NCBI RefSeq assembly: GCF_004307995.1
Contig: NZ_SIRE01000012.1
Coordinates: forward strand, 186,001-250,000
DNA from: Paenibacillus thalictri
GTDB taxonomy: Bacteria; Bacillota; Bacilli; Paenibacillales; NBRC-103111
DNA length: 64,000 nt
Direction of reading: 5' to 3'
The notes under the pieces were generated by a model. That model worked only from the letters and a program-made list of their open reading frames with translations. It searched no databases and was not told where the DNA came from. Below are positions 1 to 8,407 of this stretch, piece after piece. Position numbers and translations under genes: made by a program. How positions within the stretch are numbered: position 1 is the first letter of the stretch; each line of letters begins with the position of its first letter.

Positions 1-1
1 A

Positions 2-571
2 ACCTTTGTTTTGCTGGATGAGTGGGTGCCTGCCGCTAAGGAAATCAGCAGGGTCGAAGCGCTCGCTGTGCTTGCGGAGAAGTATTTGGCGAGCCATGGG
101 CCGGCAACGGTACAAGATTTAGCCTGGTGGGCCGGGATCACGCTCTCTGACGCAAGACAAGGAATCGAAGCTATACGGTCCCGGCTGGTGTCGGAGAAAA
201 TAAGCGGACAAGAATACTGGACGGCCGACAACGCCCCGGTTTACGCAGTCAACGAAGAACCGGCTGTTTATTTGCTTCCGGGATTCGATGAATATTTGCT
301 TGGCTACAAAAACCGGAGCGCGATATTAAGCGCGGCGCACGCACGCCATGTTATCCCGGGCAATAACGGCGTATTCATGCCGACCATCGTTATCGACGGC
401 CAAGTCTCCGGCATATGGAAACGAACCGTGAAGACCAAAGGGATCGACATCGAATTTAATCTGTTTGCCTCTCTGAAAGACAGAGAAGAAAGCATCATCG
501 AAGCTGCCGGGCGATATTGCGGATTTATGGGACTACCTTTAGCCGAAACATCCTTTCAACTGGTGCAATAA
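2..571 (+). CDS. Winged-helix DNA-binding protein (HTH_42/COG3214 type), C-terminal part
   Basis: The reading frame is open to the left edge, so the gene starts outside the window and only about 189 C-terminal residues are seen. The stretch around LLPGFDEYLLGYKNRS is typical of the HTH_42 winged-helix family, which includes the YcaQ/AlkX/AlkZ-type DNA glycosylases. Before it comes a helix-turn-helix-like segment (VQDLAWWAGITLSDARQGIE). The family links to interstrand crosslink or alkylation repair in some members, but many members have no tested function, so no reaction is assigned. A strong hairpin terminator follows. The family call is fairly sure; the role is not. Confidence 0.75.
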   Translation, partial: TFVLLDEWVPAAKEISRVEALAVLAEKYLASHGPATVQDLAWWAGITLSDARQGIEAIRSRLVSEKISGQEYWTADNAPVYAVNEEPAVYLLPGFDEYLLGYKNRSAILSAAHARHVIPGNNGVFMPTIVIDGQVSGIWKRTVKTKGIDIEFNLFASLKDREESIIEAAGRYCGFMGLPLAETSFQLVQ

Positions 572-647
572 TAAATACATCCAACCATGCAATCACGTTA
601 TCCGCCGCAAACACATTTTCCAGCGCATTGGGTGCAAACCCATTGGA

Positions 648-681
648 AACGCCCATCCGCTAAACGGATGGAGCGTTTTTT
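648..681 (+). terminator. Rho-independent terminator, probably bidirectional
   Basis: Arms AACGCCCATCCG and CGGATGGAGCGTT flank a short CTAAA-type loop and are followed by seven T. It ends the winged-helix gene and may also serve the convergent tetR-like gene. Confidence 0.8.
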
Positions 682-687
682 TACATG

Positions 688-1368
688 CTACTTCTCTCGC
701 TCTTTTATGACCTGTTCAATCCCCAACAAAATCAACTTCAAGCCGAAATCAAACGCCACGTCGGTCCCCATCAACTCGAACAGCCCATTCGTGAACATCC
801 TCTTAAACAGCCCCGCTTCCGTCTCGCCCATGGAGTCGAGAAGTCGGACCATCTCCTCACCCGGAAGCGTTCCTTGATCCTTAAGGGCCGCAGAGACATT
901 GCGCTCATGCTGATAATCGTCCAGAACGAAATAGAAGACATAGTTCACAAGCGTAGTAACAGCTTGCATTTTCTGTTCTTGCTCTAGTGGCGTCGATTCC
1001 ACACAGAGCAGCATACGGTTGGTGAACCGGATGATGTCCGGTTCGTGGGGCAGCGTCATCATCATGAGCTGCGTGGAGCAGGGATACCGGCTGAGCACAC
1101 TCCGTACCGTTACCGCCAGTCCCATCAGCTGCTCCTTCCAGTCCCCTTCGGAGTGAAACTCCTCCAGAATTATTTTCGATACCTGGTTGGCCAGACGTTG
1201 GTAGAGATGCTGCTTGCTCTTGAAGTACCAGTACAAAGAGGGAGCCTGAATCCCAAGCCGGTCGGCTAATCGCCGCAAGCTGAATTTCTCGATGCCCTCC
1301 TCATCCAGAAGCTTCCACGAGGCTTCCAAAATCTTATCCTCCGAAATCTGAGGCTGCTGCTTTTTCAT
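688..1368 (-). CDS. TetR-family transcriptional repressor
   Basis: This 226-residue protein has a TetR N-terminal HTH at about residues 10-56 (LLDEEGIEKFSLRRLADRLG, then APSLYWYFKSKQHLY). The C-terminal ligand domain resembles the TetR_C class of drug-binding repressors. It is transcribed divergently from a MATE efflux pump, and the intergenic region holds three copies of one 13-bp palindrome. The simplest reading is a local repressor that binds a pump substrate and releases both promoters. The ligand is unknown. Confidence 0.85.
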   Translation of the reverse strand: MKKQQPQISEDKILEASWKLLDEEGIEKFSLRRLADRLGIQAPSLYWYFKSKQHLYQRLANQVSKIILEEFHSEGDWKEQLMGLAVTVRSVLSRYPCSTQLMMMTLPHEPDIIRFTNRMLLCVESTPLEQEQKMQAVTTLVNYVFYFVLDDYQHERNVSAALKDQGTLPGEEMVRLLDSMGETEAGLFKRMFTNGLFELMGTDVAFDFGLKLILLGIEQVIKEREK

Positions 1369-1386
1369 CGGTATCCGCCCTTTTAT

Positions 1387-1468
1387 CTAACAGTGTAAGT
1401 TTATGCTTTACAGGTCTATAAGTTCATGATATCATCTTACACTGTAAGGTTCAATCTTACACCGTTAG
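1387..1468. promoter_or_regulatory. Three TetR-type operators between repressor and MATE pump
   Basis: Three 13-bp near-palindromes share the design CTTACACTGTAAG: CTAACAGTGTAAG at 1387-1399, CTTACACTGTAAG at 1436-1448 and CTTACACCGTTAG at 1456-1468. The last two are 20 bp apart, about two helical turns. All lie in the divergent promoter region. The sequence repeats are directly seen; repressor binding is inferred. Confidence 0.75.
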
Positions 1469-1515
1469 TCTAACACATTGAAAACCAAAATAAATATAAG
1501 AAAGTAGGGATTCAC

Positions 1516-2868
1516 ATGGATGCAGAAAACCTCCATTACTTCGGAAAAGCACCGGTCGCAAAAGCCGTAGCTCACTTCGCAGTACCGATGATGTTAGGCA
1601 CGTCGATGAATGTCATATATTCCATCTTAAATGCCTTTTTCCTTGGAACACTGGGCAATACGGCGATGTTAACCGCACTTGCACTCACCTTGCCATTATT
1701 TGCGATCATTATGGCGCTAGGCAACTTGATAGGCATGGGCAGCGGCACATTCATCTCCCGTTTGCTGGGAGAGAAAAAATATGACGATGTCAAACATGTG
1801 TCTTCATTTGCCTTTTACAGCAGTTTAGTTCTCGGTCTGATCGTGATAGCCGTTGGTCTCCCGTTGATCGATCCAATCGTCCATGGTCTGGGGGCAACGC
1901 CCGATTCCTTCGGATTCACGAAGGAGTATGTCACGGTTATGCTTATTGGTTCCCCAATCGTCGTCTTATTTTTCACGCTGGAGAATATTGTGCGCTCCGA
2001 GGGTTCAGCCATCACGTCGATGACCGGTATGATTCTCAGTGTTGTCGTGAATATTATTCTTGATGCACTAGTCATCTTTGTCTTTCATTGGGGCGTGATC
2101 GGCGTGGCGTCCGCTACGGTCATTTCTAACTTGGTTGCGAGTGCTTTCTACGCCTTTCATATGGGAGTTAAGAGCCAATTCTTAACGGTTTCCGTAAAAT
2201 GGTTTAAGGCTACAAAAGACATTCTAAGCAATGTTTTCAAAATCGGAGTTCCCGTCTTTATTATGAGTGTTTTTTTGGGGGCAATGTCGCTTATTTTCAA
2301 CCATTTTCTCGTTGAATATGGGGATCAAGCCGTCGCGGCTTATGGAATTTCATCCCGCTTATTGCAATTTCCTGAGTTTATTCTGATGGGCTTATGTGAG
2401 GGAGTTGTGCCGTTGATTGCCTTCTCTTTTACAGCGAATAAGTTACGTATGAAGCATACTATTGGATTTACGATCAAAACGATTGTAGCGTTAGCAGTTG
2501 TGTTTGGCGTCATCGTCTATCTGATTTCCGGTCATTTAATTGGTTTATTTACGAATGACCCGCAATTAATTGAAATGGGCAGCTACATCCTGCACGTCAC
2601 GTTCTTATCCTTGTTTATTACAGGAATGACTACGTTGTTCACGGGGATCTTCCAAGCAACAGCACAAGGCACCGCTGCGTTTATTATGTCAATTATTCAA
2701 GGAATTACTCTGATTCCTGTGTTGTTTATCGCCAATCGAATGAGCGGCTTCCACGGGGTAGTCTGGTCGATCGTCATTGCCGACGCCGTCGCATTCCTTG
2801 TTGGTGCCATCATGCTGTATGTTCTGCGGACCAAATTGCAGCCGGATTTGGAGAGTCTAGTACAATAG
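1516..2868 (+). CDS. MATE-family multidrug efflux transporter
   Basis: The 450-residue protein has about 12 hydrophobic segments and the two-lobe layout of MatE proteins, with a typical start (KAPVAKAVAHFAVPMMLGTS) and the GNLIGMGSGTFISRLLG region of lobe 1. MATE carriers export cationic drugs or metabolites in exchange for Na+ or H+. The start ATG follows AAAGTAGGGATTCAC, a usable ribosome site. It is controlled in all likelihood by the divergent TetR-type repressor through three operators. The substrate cannot be read from sequence. Confidence 0.9.
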   Translation: MDAENLHYFGKAPVAKAVAHFAVPMMLGTSMNVIYSILNAFFLGTLGNTAMLTALALTLPLFAIIMALGNLIGMGSGTFISRLLGEKKYDDVKHVSSFAFYSSLVLGLIVIAVGLPLIDPIVHGLGATPDSFGFTKEYVTVMLIGSPIVVLFFTLENIVRSEGSAITSMTGMILSVVVNIILDALVIFVFHWGVIGVASATVISNLVASAFYAFHMGVKSQFLTVSVKWFKATKDILSNVFKIGVPVFIMSVFLGAMSLIFNHFLVEYGDQAVAAYGISSRLLQFPEFILMGLCEGVVPLIAFSFTANKLRMKHTIGFTIKTIVALAVVFGVIVYLISGHLIGLFTNDPQLIEMGSYILHVTFLSLFITGMTTLFTGIFQATAQGTAAFIMSIIQGITLIPVLFIANRMSGFHGVVWSIVIADAVAFLVGAIMLYVLRTKLQPDLESLVQ

Positions 2869-2890
2869 AAAAAATATATAACATGCGTGA

Positions 2891-2925
2891 GGCAGGATAA
2901 GGGAGTTCCCCGATCCTGTCTTTTT
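2891..2925 (+). terminator. Terminator after the MATE gene
   Basis: Arms GGCAGGAT and ATCCTGTC (with one G-T pair) are followed by TTTTTC, directly after the pump gene. Confidence 0.75.
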
Positions 2926-2976
2926 CTAGGTACATGGGCGGGAATAGGCTACTAGCATCTATGAAGGACTTGCCTG

Positions 2977-3681
2977 CTAACGCTTATCCTTTAAACCGTC
3001 TATTAACACGCTCAAGCCGAAATGAAATTCTTTTTCCCAATCGGTTTTAGTCGTGTAGGAAGCCAAGCGAATCATATTCGGAAATGTATCCTCTGGCAGT
3101 TGTTCATAAAACTGCTCATAATGAGCGCTCATGTTTTCATAAGAATCGTATTGGTTATTGGCTATAGTCATGAGTTGAACATTCTCAGCAACAAAACCAA
3201 ACACGTAATTTTTCAGTATGGCTGCAATCCATGGAATGTGGATATCCGGGAAACCCGCGCTAACAAGCAGGTGATATAACTTTTCGATCTGAACGAGTCT
3301 TTCTGAGCCCCTTGCAATCGTTTGATTAAACAACTCTACTGCATCTCGATAGGAAAGAAGAACCTTCCTTAATTGCTCCGCCCACTGGTAAATTTGCTCT
3401 TGCCAAGCCAAGGACGGTTCCGGCCAAGCCATTCCTCTGCATATCCGGTCTGAAAGGAGCTGCATTAATTCTTCTTTGTCTTTAACGTGATAATATAAGG
3501 AAGCCGTCTTTACCTGCAATTTATCCGCTATTTTTCTCATGCTGAGATCTTTTAATCCAACCTCGTTCAAGACCTCCAGAGCGGTTCCAAGTATCCTCTC
3601 CCGATCAAGCGGCACATGACCTGATCCGAGTTCTTCGTTTTGTCCATCTGGCCGGTGAATGTACATTCGTCGTCTCGCCAC
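2977..3681 (-). CDS. TetR-family repressor with TetR_C domain
   Basis: The start is placed at GTG 3681, because GAGGTGA sits seven bases upstream; a longer ATG-started frame reaches 3699 but would use that ribosome site as coding sequence. The protein then has 234 residues. The HTH lies at about residues 25-70 (ALEVLNEVGLKDLSMRKIAD, KTASLYYHVKDKEEL). The C-terminal part resembles the tetracycline-repressor class. It is divergent from a VOC-fold gene, with two matching palindromes between them, so local control of that gene is likely. Confidence 0.85.
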   Translation of the reverse strand: MARRRMYIHRPDGQNEELGSGHVPLDRERILGTALEVLNEVGLKDLSMRKIADKLQVKTASLYYHVKDKEELMQLLSDRICRGMAWPEPSLAWQEQIYQWAEQLRKVLLSYRDAVELFNQTIARGSERLVQIEKLYHLLVSAGFPDIHIPWIAAILKNYVFGFVAENVQLMTIANNQYDSYENMSAHYEQFYEQLPEDTFPNMIRLASYTTKTDWEKEFHFGLSVLIDGLKDKR

Positions 3682-3721
3682 AATGCTCACCTCTTTCATT
3701 TAAAGTATATCATGACTTGAC

Positions 3722-3757
3722 AATCTAATGGGATTAGATTATTCTAACGGCATTAGA
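3722..3757. promoter_or_regulatory. Two TetR-type operators
   Basis: A perfect palindrome, AATCTAAT-GGG-ATTAGATT, lies at 3722-3740. A second copy of its core, TCTAACGGCATTAGA, lies at 3743-3757, 19 bp further on. They fill the short promoter region between the repressor and the VOC gene. Confidence 0.75.
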
Positions 3758-3821
3758 TTAAATTCGAAACGTCTCATGCATTTTAGTAATATTCAATACC
3801 TTAAAGGAGTCGTGAATTCAA

Positions 3822-4187
3822 ATGAAACTTAACCACTTGAACCTGTGCGTTCTCGATTTACCCGAAGCGATTGTATTTTTTCAACGTTTATTTGGCTTTC
3901 AGCTTATCGAACAAAAAGCAGCTGCCATTGCCGTTATGGATGACGGCCATGGATTTACCTTAGTTCTTAGCCTCATGCAGGCTAACCAAGATGAACATTA
4001 TCGCTATCCGAAAGATTTTCACCTAGGGTTCTACGTCAGCACCGCAACGGAGGTTGATGAGTTCCATAAGAAACTTACCGCATTCGGAATTGGATCCGAT
4101 GTGCCTAAAATGATGAGAGGCGGGTACACCCTATACTTCACAGCATTGGGCGGAATCCTGTTCGAGGTAACTTGTTTTAACAATTAA
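3822..4187 (+). CDS. VOC-fold (glyoxalase/bleomycin-resistance type) protein
   Basis: This 121-residue protein starts with MKLNHLNLCVLDLPEAIVFF, the usual first beta-alpha unit of the vicinal-oxygen-chelate fold, and ends GGILFEVTCFNN with the metal-ligand type glutamate. The upstream AAAGGAG lies at good spacing. The fold covers glyoxalases, dioxygenases and antibiotic-sequestering proteins. Control by a TetR-type repressor hints at a detoxifying role, but no substrate is known. Confidence 0.85.
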   Translation: MKLNHLNLCVLDLPEAIVFFQRLFGFQLIEQKAAAIAVMDDGHGFTLVLSLMQANQDEHYRYPKDFHLGFYVSTATEVDEFHKKLTAFGIGSDVPKMMRGGYTLYFTALGGILFEVTCFNN

Positions 4188-4193
4188 AGCTTG

Positions 4194-4212
4194 GCCTTAT
4201 TTAGGATAAGGC
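4194..4212. terminator. Hairpin between convergent genes
   Basis: Arms GCCTTAT and ATAAGGC with a five-base loop lie between the VOC gene and the convergent diguanylate cyclase gene. There is no strong T tract, so it is a weak terminator call. Confidence 0.4.
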
Positions 4213-4282
4213 TCGTATCAATAATAAAGCGAATTTAATCGTATTTCCTCTTTTTTAACCGGCATTTGTATGTCCATTGAAC

Positions 4283-6055
4283 CTACGCTGTTTGGCTATA
4301 AAAACAGTAACGGTTTTTCCCGTTCGACTTGGCCTCGTACATCGCCTGATCGGCCTGATGCAGAATGGTCTTAGCATCCATACCGGCCTCGGTGCCCAAA
4401 GCGATCCCCATGCTGCAGGAGATGGCCACCGGGTGGCCCTTGATTATTTCAATACGCCGCACGTCGGCAATAACACGATTTGCTAACTGCTCCAAATCAA
4501 CGTAATGCTCGACCCGTTCCACCAGGATCACAAATTCATCCCCGGCCCAGCGGGCTGCAATACACTGCTCGCCGGTACAACGTTTGAGCGCGGCCGATAC
4601 TTCCTGCAAGAGTTTGTCGCCAATTTCATGCCCCAACGTATCGTTCACCCGTTTAAACCCGTCCAGATCCAGGAACAGCACCGCATAAGGAGCCTCTCCC
4701 GCTTCTTGCAAGGACACTCGGCGTTCAAGCCACTCCCCGATATAGCGACGGTTTGGCAGTCCGGTCAATTCATCGTTGTGTGCCTTATGTACGGTTTCAG
4801 TGCGATTTCCGAAGGCGATCAAGTGGCCATAGAAGGCCGGGGTTTCCTCATCCCTAATCGGAGTGACATGACACTCATAGTAGTACGTCTCTCCATCCGA
4901 CGCCCGATGGGTAACGAATTCACGGAAAGCGGCCTGCGTTTTCTCGAAATAAATGAACATTCCATCGGTGAGCACTCCCCCATTCAGCAGCTTCATCCCC
5001 TGGATATAGGTCATCAGGGAATCCCCTATAGACAAGGGTCTTCCGAACAGTTCCTCAAATCTCCCATTGGCAAACACAACCATCCCCCGATTGTCGCACA
5101 TCGTAACCGCTTCATGGCTCGAGGCCAGCATCCGTTCAATAATCCTGCTTTGTTCCGCAATCTTGCGTTCCGCCTTACGGCTTTGGTCATACAGCCCCGT
5201 CATCTTCACGTACATTTGGATAAATTCGTAAATGATTCCGGCAAGTCCGATATTCGCGAAAATAAAGGTATCGAATTTGGACACATACCACCCCAGGCTG
5301 AATCGGTTACCTCCGCATAAAACAATTCCCACGTCCAATACATTCGCAAGCAAGGCGACGCAGAGCCAAGACGAAGTCACCGTTCCTGCCCGGGTCAGTC
5401 TGTAGTAGAAGGCAAAGGCTGCACAGCTAAGTACCATAATCGGCAAAGCAAAACCAAACGTAAACAACCTCGACACCAGGCCGAAGTTCATCAAATAGGG
5501 CAGCCGATTTTCAAAAGCAATCGAACCATATACGATACAAGCGACGATGCCAACGACTCCCACGCCAAATAGGACGGTTCCCCGCAAGGCTTGTTTTGGG
5601 TTCCATCGAACCTCTCCAAACCAACGTTCTATGACGGTATAGATCAATATGGCCAAAGGGAATCCGGCGTGCCAGAAGACATACAAATACTCGGCCGTCT
5701 GATTGCCCGGATTATAAAATGTCGGCGGAAAGAACCCGGGAAACAGGATTAGATAAGCTAACGTCATCAGAGAAGTGTACGCATACCCTGCACACAAGAC
5801 CAAAATTTGCGGGGAGCGGTGGATGCGAAACTGATTGTAGAACACGAAGATGGTCATCCATTCAAAACAGACCACTGTACCCAGCAAGGTCGGCAGGAAT
5901 GTATTGCTCTTGAGCAAGTCCAACCGGGCAAACGGAACGCACATCAACGTGATGACGGCAATGACCAGGCCAATGATAAAAGCAGACCGCCGCTGCAAAC
6001 GGTTGGACGGCATGGTAAAGAGGGTATAGGCCGGAATTTCGTTCTGCTTCGACAT
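4283..6055 (-). CDS. Membrane-bound diguanylate cyclase (MASE4-like sensor, PAS, GGDEF)
   Basis: The start is chosen at ATG 6055, preceded by GGAGATG; a longer frame to 6109 lacks a ribosome site. The protein has 590 residues. The N-terminal ~270 residues hold about eight hydrophobic segments of MASE4 type. A PAS domain follows (from about 310, MLASSHEAVTMCDNRGMVVF). The C-terminal GGDEF domain starts near 430 (DELTGLPNRRYIGEWLERRV). The signature is AGDEF (RWAGDEFVIL), an accepted active variant, so it probably makes cyclic di-GMP. No RxxD inhibitory site is seen just upstream of the signature. Confidence 0.88.
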   Translation of the reverse strand: MSKQNEIPAYTLFTMPSNRLQRRSAFIIGLVIAVITLMCVPFARLDLLKSNTFLPTLLGTVVCFEWMTIFVFYNQFRIHRSPQILVLCAGYAYTSLMTLAYLILFPGFFPPTFYNPGNQTAEYLYVFWHAGFPLAILIYTVIERWFGEVRWNPKQALRGTVLFGVGVVGIVACIVYGSIAFENRLPYLMNFGLVSRLFTFGFALPIMVLSCAAFAFYYRLTRAGTVTSSWLCVALLANVLDVGIVLCGGNRFSLGWYVSKFDTFIFANIGLAGIIYEFIQMYVKMTGLYDQSRKAERKIAEQSRIIERMLASSHEAVTMCDNRGMVVFANGRFEELFGRPLSIGDSLMTYIQGMKLLNGGVLTDGMFIYFEKTQAAFREFVTHRASDGETYYYECHVTPIRDEETPAFYGHLIAFGNRTETVHKAHNDELTGLPNRRYIGEWLERRVSLQEAGEAPYAVLFLDLDGFKRVNDTLGHEIGDKLLQEVSAALKRCTGEQCIAARWAGDEFVILVERVEHYVDLEQLANRVIADVRRIEIIKGHPVAISCSMGIALGTEAGMDAKTILHQADQAMYEAKSNGKNRYCFYSQTA

Positions 6056-6260
6056 AACACATCTCCATTTAGTGAATGGTGTACTCTTCGTTTTCGATAA
6101 GTATAACACGCGAATGAAATCCGATCCTATAGTGATTTAAATCGGTTATTCGCTTGCTCCGAGATTTTATATTTTGCTCACAAAGTGAATTTGCTATAAT
6201 GTACTTCAAAGAATGGTAGCTACCGTAAATAATAAACTGATCGTGTAAGGAGGCACTTTG

Positions 6261-8318
6261 GTGTATATAGGCGTTTTCCATCCTCATAATCCTTTTGAAG
6301 TCATGACTGAGGAACGCATACAGTCTATTATTGCGGAGTCAGTCAAACAGAAGGTTAAATTGGTTTTTTTTAATGAGTCGGGAATCAATCTGGATCAAAG
6401 GACAATTGACGGAAGTGTCTACGCTGATGGCAGCTGGGCAAAGGGAACTTTCCCGTTTCCGCAATCGGTCATGAATATAAGACCGTGGGGGCCACGCAGA
6501 CGCTCGGATCGTGAACTTATTTTTCGCAAAATAGTCCCATTTACTGCTTTTTTAATCGATGATAAATGGAAAATTACCAAACTGATTTCCCAATCACCTT
6601 CTCTATCGAAGTTTCTTGTCCCTACAGCCCTTCTCCAGAATGTAGATCAGATCGACGAACTATTGAAGTCGCACGCCAAACTTGTCATTAAACCCGTTCG
6701 GGGCAGTCGCGGTGAAGGCGTCCAGGCGCTAACGCACAATGGCCGTCTATATGAGCTGCAAAGAGGAGCGGAACGGATTGGCATGGACCGCAGAGAGCTA
6801 TCCGAATTCGTCAATAATTTGAAACGGCAGGATTATTTAATCCAGCCCTATATTGTTTGTCTGACGCCAGACGGAGAACCGTTTGATTTTCGTATTCTTG
6901 CTCAGCGCAACGGTGAGGGTAAATGGGTGATCTCCGTCATTTATCCGCGAATTGGAGCCAAAGATACGATTACCAGTAATGTAAGCGTAGGCGGCCGCAC
7001 AGAAAATTTAGAGAATTTCCTAATGCGTCTATTCCCGGATCATTATCTTCTCTTCCCGCAACGCCTCGCTGAAATAGGTTTGGAGATTGCTGACGCCATC
7101 AACGCCCATTATGCTCATCCATTAAATGAACTGGGCATCGACATTGCGATTGATGCGGAACAGCGTATTTGGTTTTATGAAGCCAATACTTGTCCAGGAA
7201 CCTTGTATCATGAAAAAGAACGAGCCGTCCAGGCCATTGCATATGCAAAGTATGTAGCAGAAATCGCATCGCGCAACCAAGCTTCGGCCAAATCCGGCAA
7301 TAACCCTAAGGTCACACTTGGATTGCTATATAGCACACACCCCTCATCGCGAGACCTGGATGCCTATGCCGATGTCGCCAAGGCATACGGTGTTCAACTG
7401 GTTTATTTTTTACTAGAGGATATTAGCTTCAGGGCAGCATCCATTTCCGGATTTTGGCGCGATGGGCAGAAATGGATTCACAAAAATTATCCTTTTCCAG
7501 ACATCGTGTATAACTTGATCGATCAAGAATATGATGAAGCCTCTAACGTTTTGTACCACCGGAGCTCCAATATGCTCCTGACATCCAGCGAGCCCAAAGG
7601 TGCAATCCCTTCTTCGCTCTTTTTCGCCATTGCTTCCAGACATCCACTTTTGTCCAATCACTTGCCTTATTTTCTACGACCCGAGAGTCCCGAAGAAGCC
7701 AAGAACTTTGTAGATTGTCATAACCCTGTTGTGATGAAATCGGAGAGTACCTTGCCAATGGAAGATATCATCATGATCCGGCGGTTGCCCTCACACTATG
7801 CGGTGAGAGACGGGGACTATGTGCATGCCTTTGACGAAGCTGAATTTCTCTCTTTTCTGGAATTGTTTCAAGAATCCAACTATATCCTTATTCAACAAAT
7901 AGACAGCAAGACGCATGACGGACACTCCCTCCATTTACGTGTTTATTTGTTCAAACAAGCTGACGGGACCTGGGAAATCATTCATATTGTGCCGCTGCTA
8001 GCGCTTGTCTCTCCCGATCCGCAAGGCTCCCTCCCTTTTCCCGTAAGCTGGGATTGGTTGTTAAATCGGGAATTTGACGAAATGTCTGGGACAGAAGTAG
8101 ATATACATGTTCAAACACTTGCCGTTACAATGGCTGAACAATTGGAATTGGCGAATCATCATCGAATACACGAGCTCATTATAGATGTGGCGATGGATCG
8201 CAACCGAACCATTTATCTGCTGGGAGGAGAATATGACGGTCCAGGCGAAACGCTCCACTCCTACGATACTGCCCGATTAGTCATTCCTTATGCACTCTCA
8301 GTGCTTAATGTCAGATAG
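6261..8318 (+). CDS. YheC/YheD-family double-module ATP-grasp protein
   Basis: AAGGAGG at 6247-6253 lies seven bases before GTG 6261, which is preferred over TTG 6258. The 685-residue protein contains two YheC/YheD modules. The first (about residues 1-345) keeps the ATP-grasp core: KPVRGSRGEGVQAL in the N-lobe and the metal-ligand region WFYEANTCPG. The second (about 350-685) begins again with TLGLLYSTHPSSRD, but its C-lobe reads IYLLGGEYDGPG, so the acidic/Asn ligands are gone. YheC/YheD proteins are spore-coat-associated in Bacillus. The ligase substrate is unknown. The first half is probably active and the second is probably structural. Confidence 0.85.
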   Translation: MYIGVFHPHNPFEVMTEERIQSIIAESVKQKVKLVFFNESGINLDQRTIDGSVYADGSWAKGTFPFPQSVMNIRPWGPRRRSDRELIFRKIVPFTAFLIDDKWKITKLISQSPSLSKFLVPTALLQNVDQIDELLKSHAKLVIKPVRGSRGEGVQALTHNGRLYELQRGAERIGMDRRELSEFVNNLKRQDYLIQPYIVCLTPDGEPFDFRILAQRNGEGKWVISVIYPRIGAKDTITSNVSVGGRTENLENFLMRLFPDHYLLFPQRLAEIGLEIADAINAHYAHPLNELGIDIAIDAEQRIWFYEANTCPGTLYHEKERAVQAIAYAKYVAEIASRNQASAKSGNNPKVTLGLLYSTHPSSRDLDAYADVAKAYGVQLVYFLLEDISFRAASISGFWRDGQKWIHKNYPFPDIVYNLIDQEYDEASNVLYHRSSNMLLTSSEPKGAIPSSLFFAIASRHPLLSNHLPYFLRPESPEEAKNFVDCHNPVVMKSESTLPMEDIIMIRRLPSHYAVRDGDYVHAFDEAEFLSFLELFQESNYILIQQIDSKTHDGHSLHLRVYLFKQADGTWEIIHIVPLLALVSPDPQGSLPFPVSWDWLLNREFDEMSGTEVDIHVQTLAVTMAEQLELANHHRIHELIIDVAMDRNRTIYLLGGEYDGPGETLHSYDTARLVIPYALSVLNVR

Positions 8319-8359
8319 AAGGGACCGTCTATCGGCCTTTAGACCGTTGTCCGCACGCC

Positions 8360-8396
8360 AAGAACCTCCAGACCGGTACGAGTCTGAAGGTTCTTT
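8360..8396. terminator. Bidirectional terminator
   Basis: A long stem, AAGAACCTCCAGAC with GTCTGAAGGTTCTT, is followed by TTTGTT, between the convergent YheC/YheD and SLH genes. Confidence 0.85.
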
Positions 8397-8407
8397 TGTT
8401 ATGCTGT

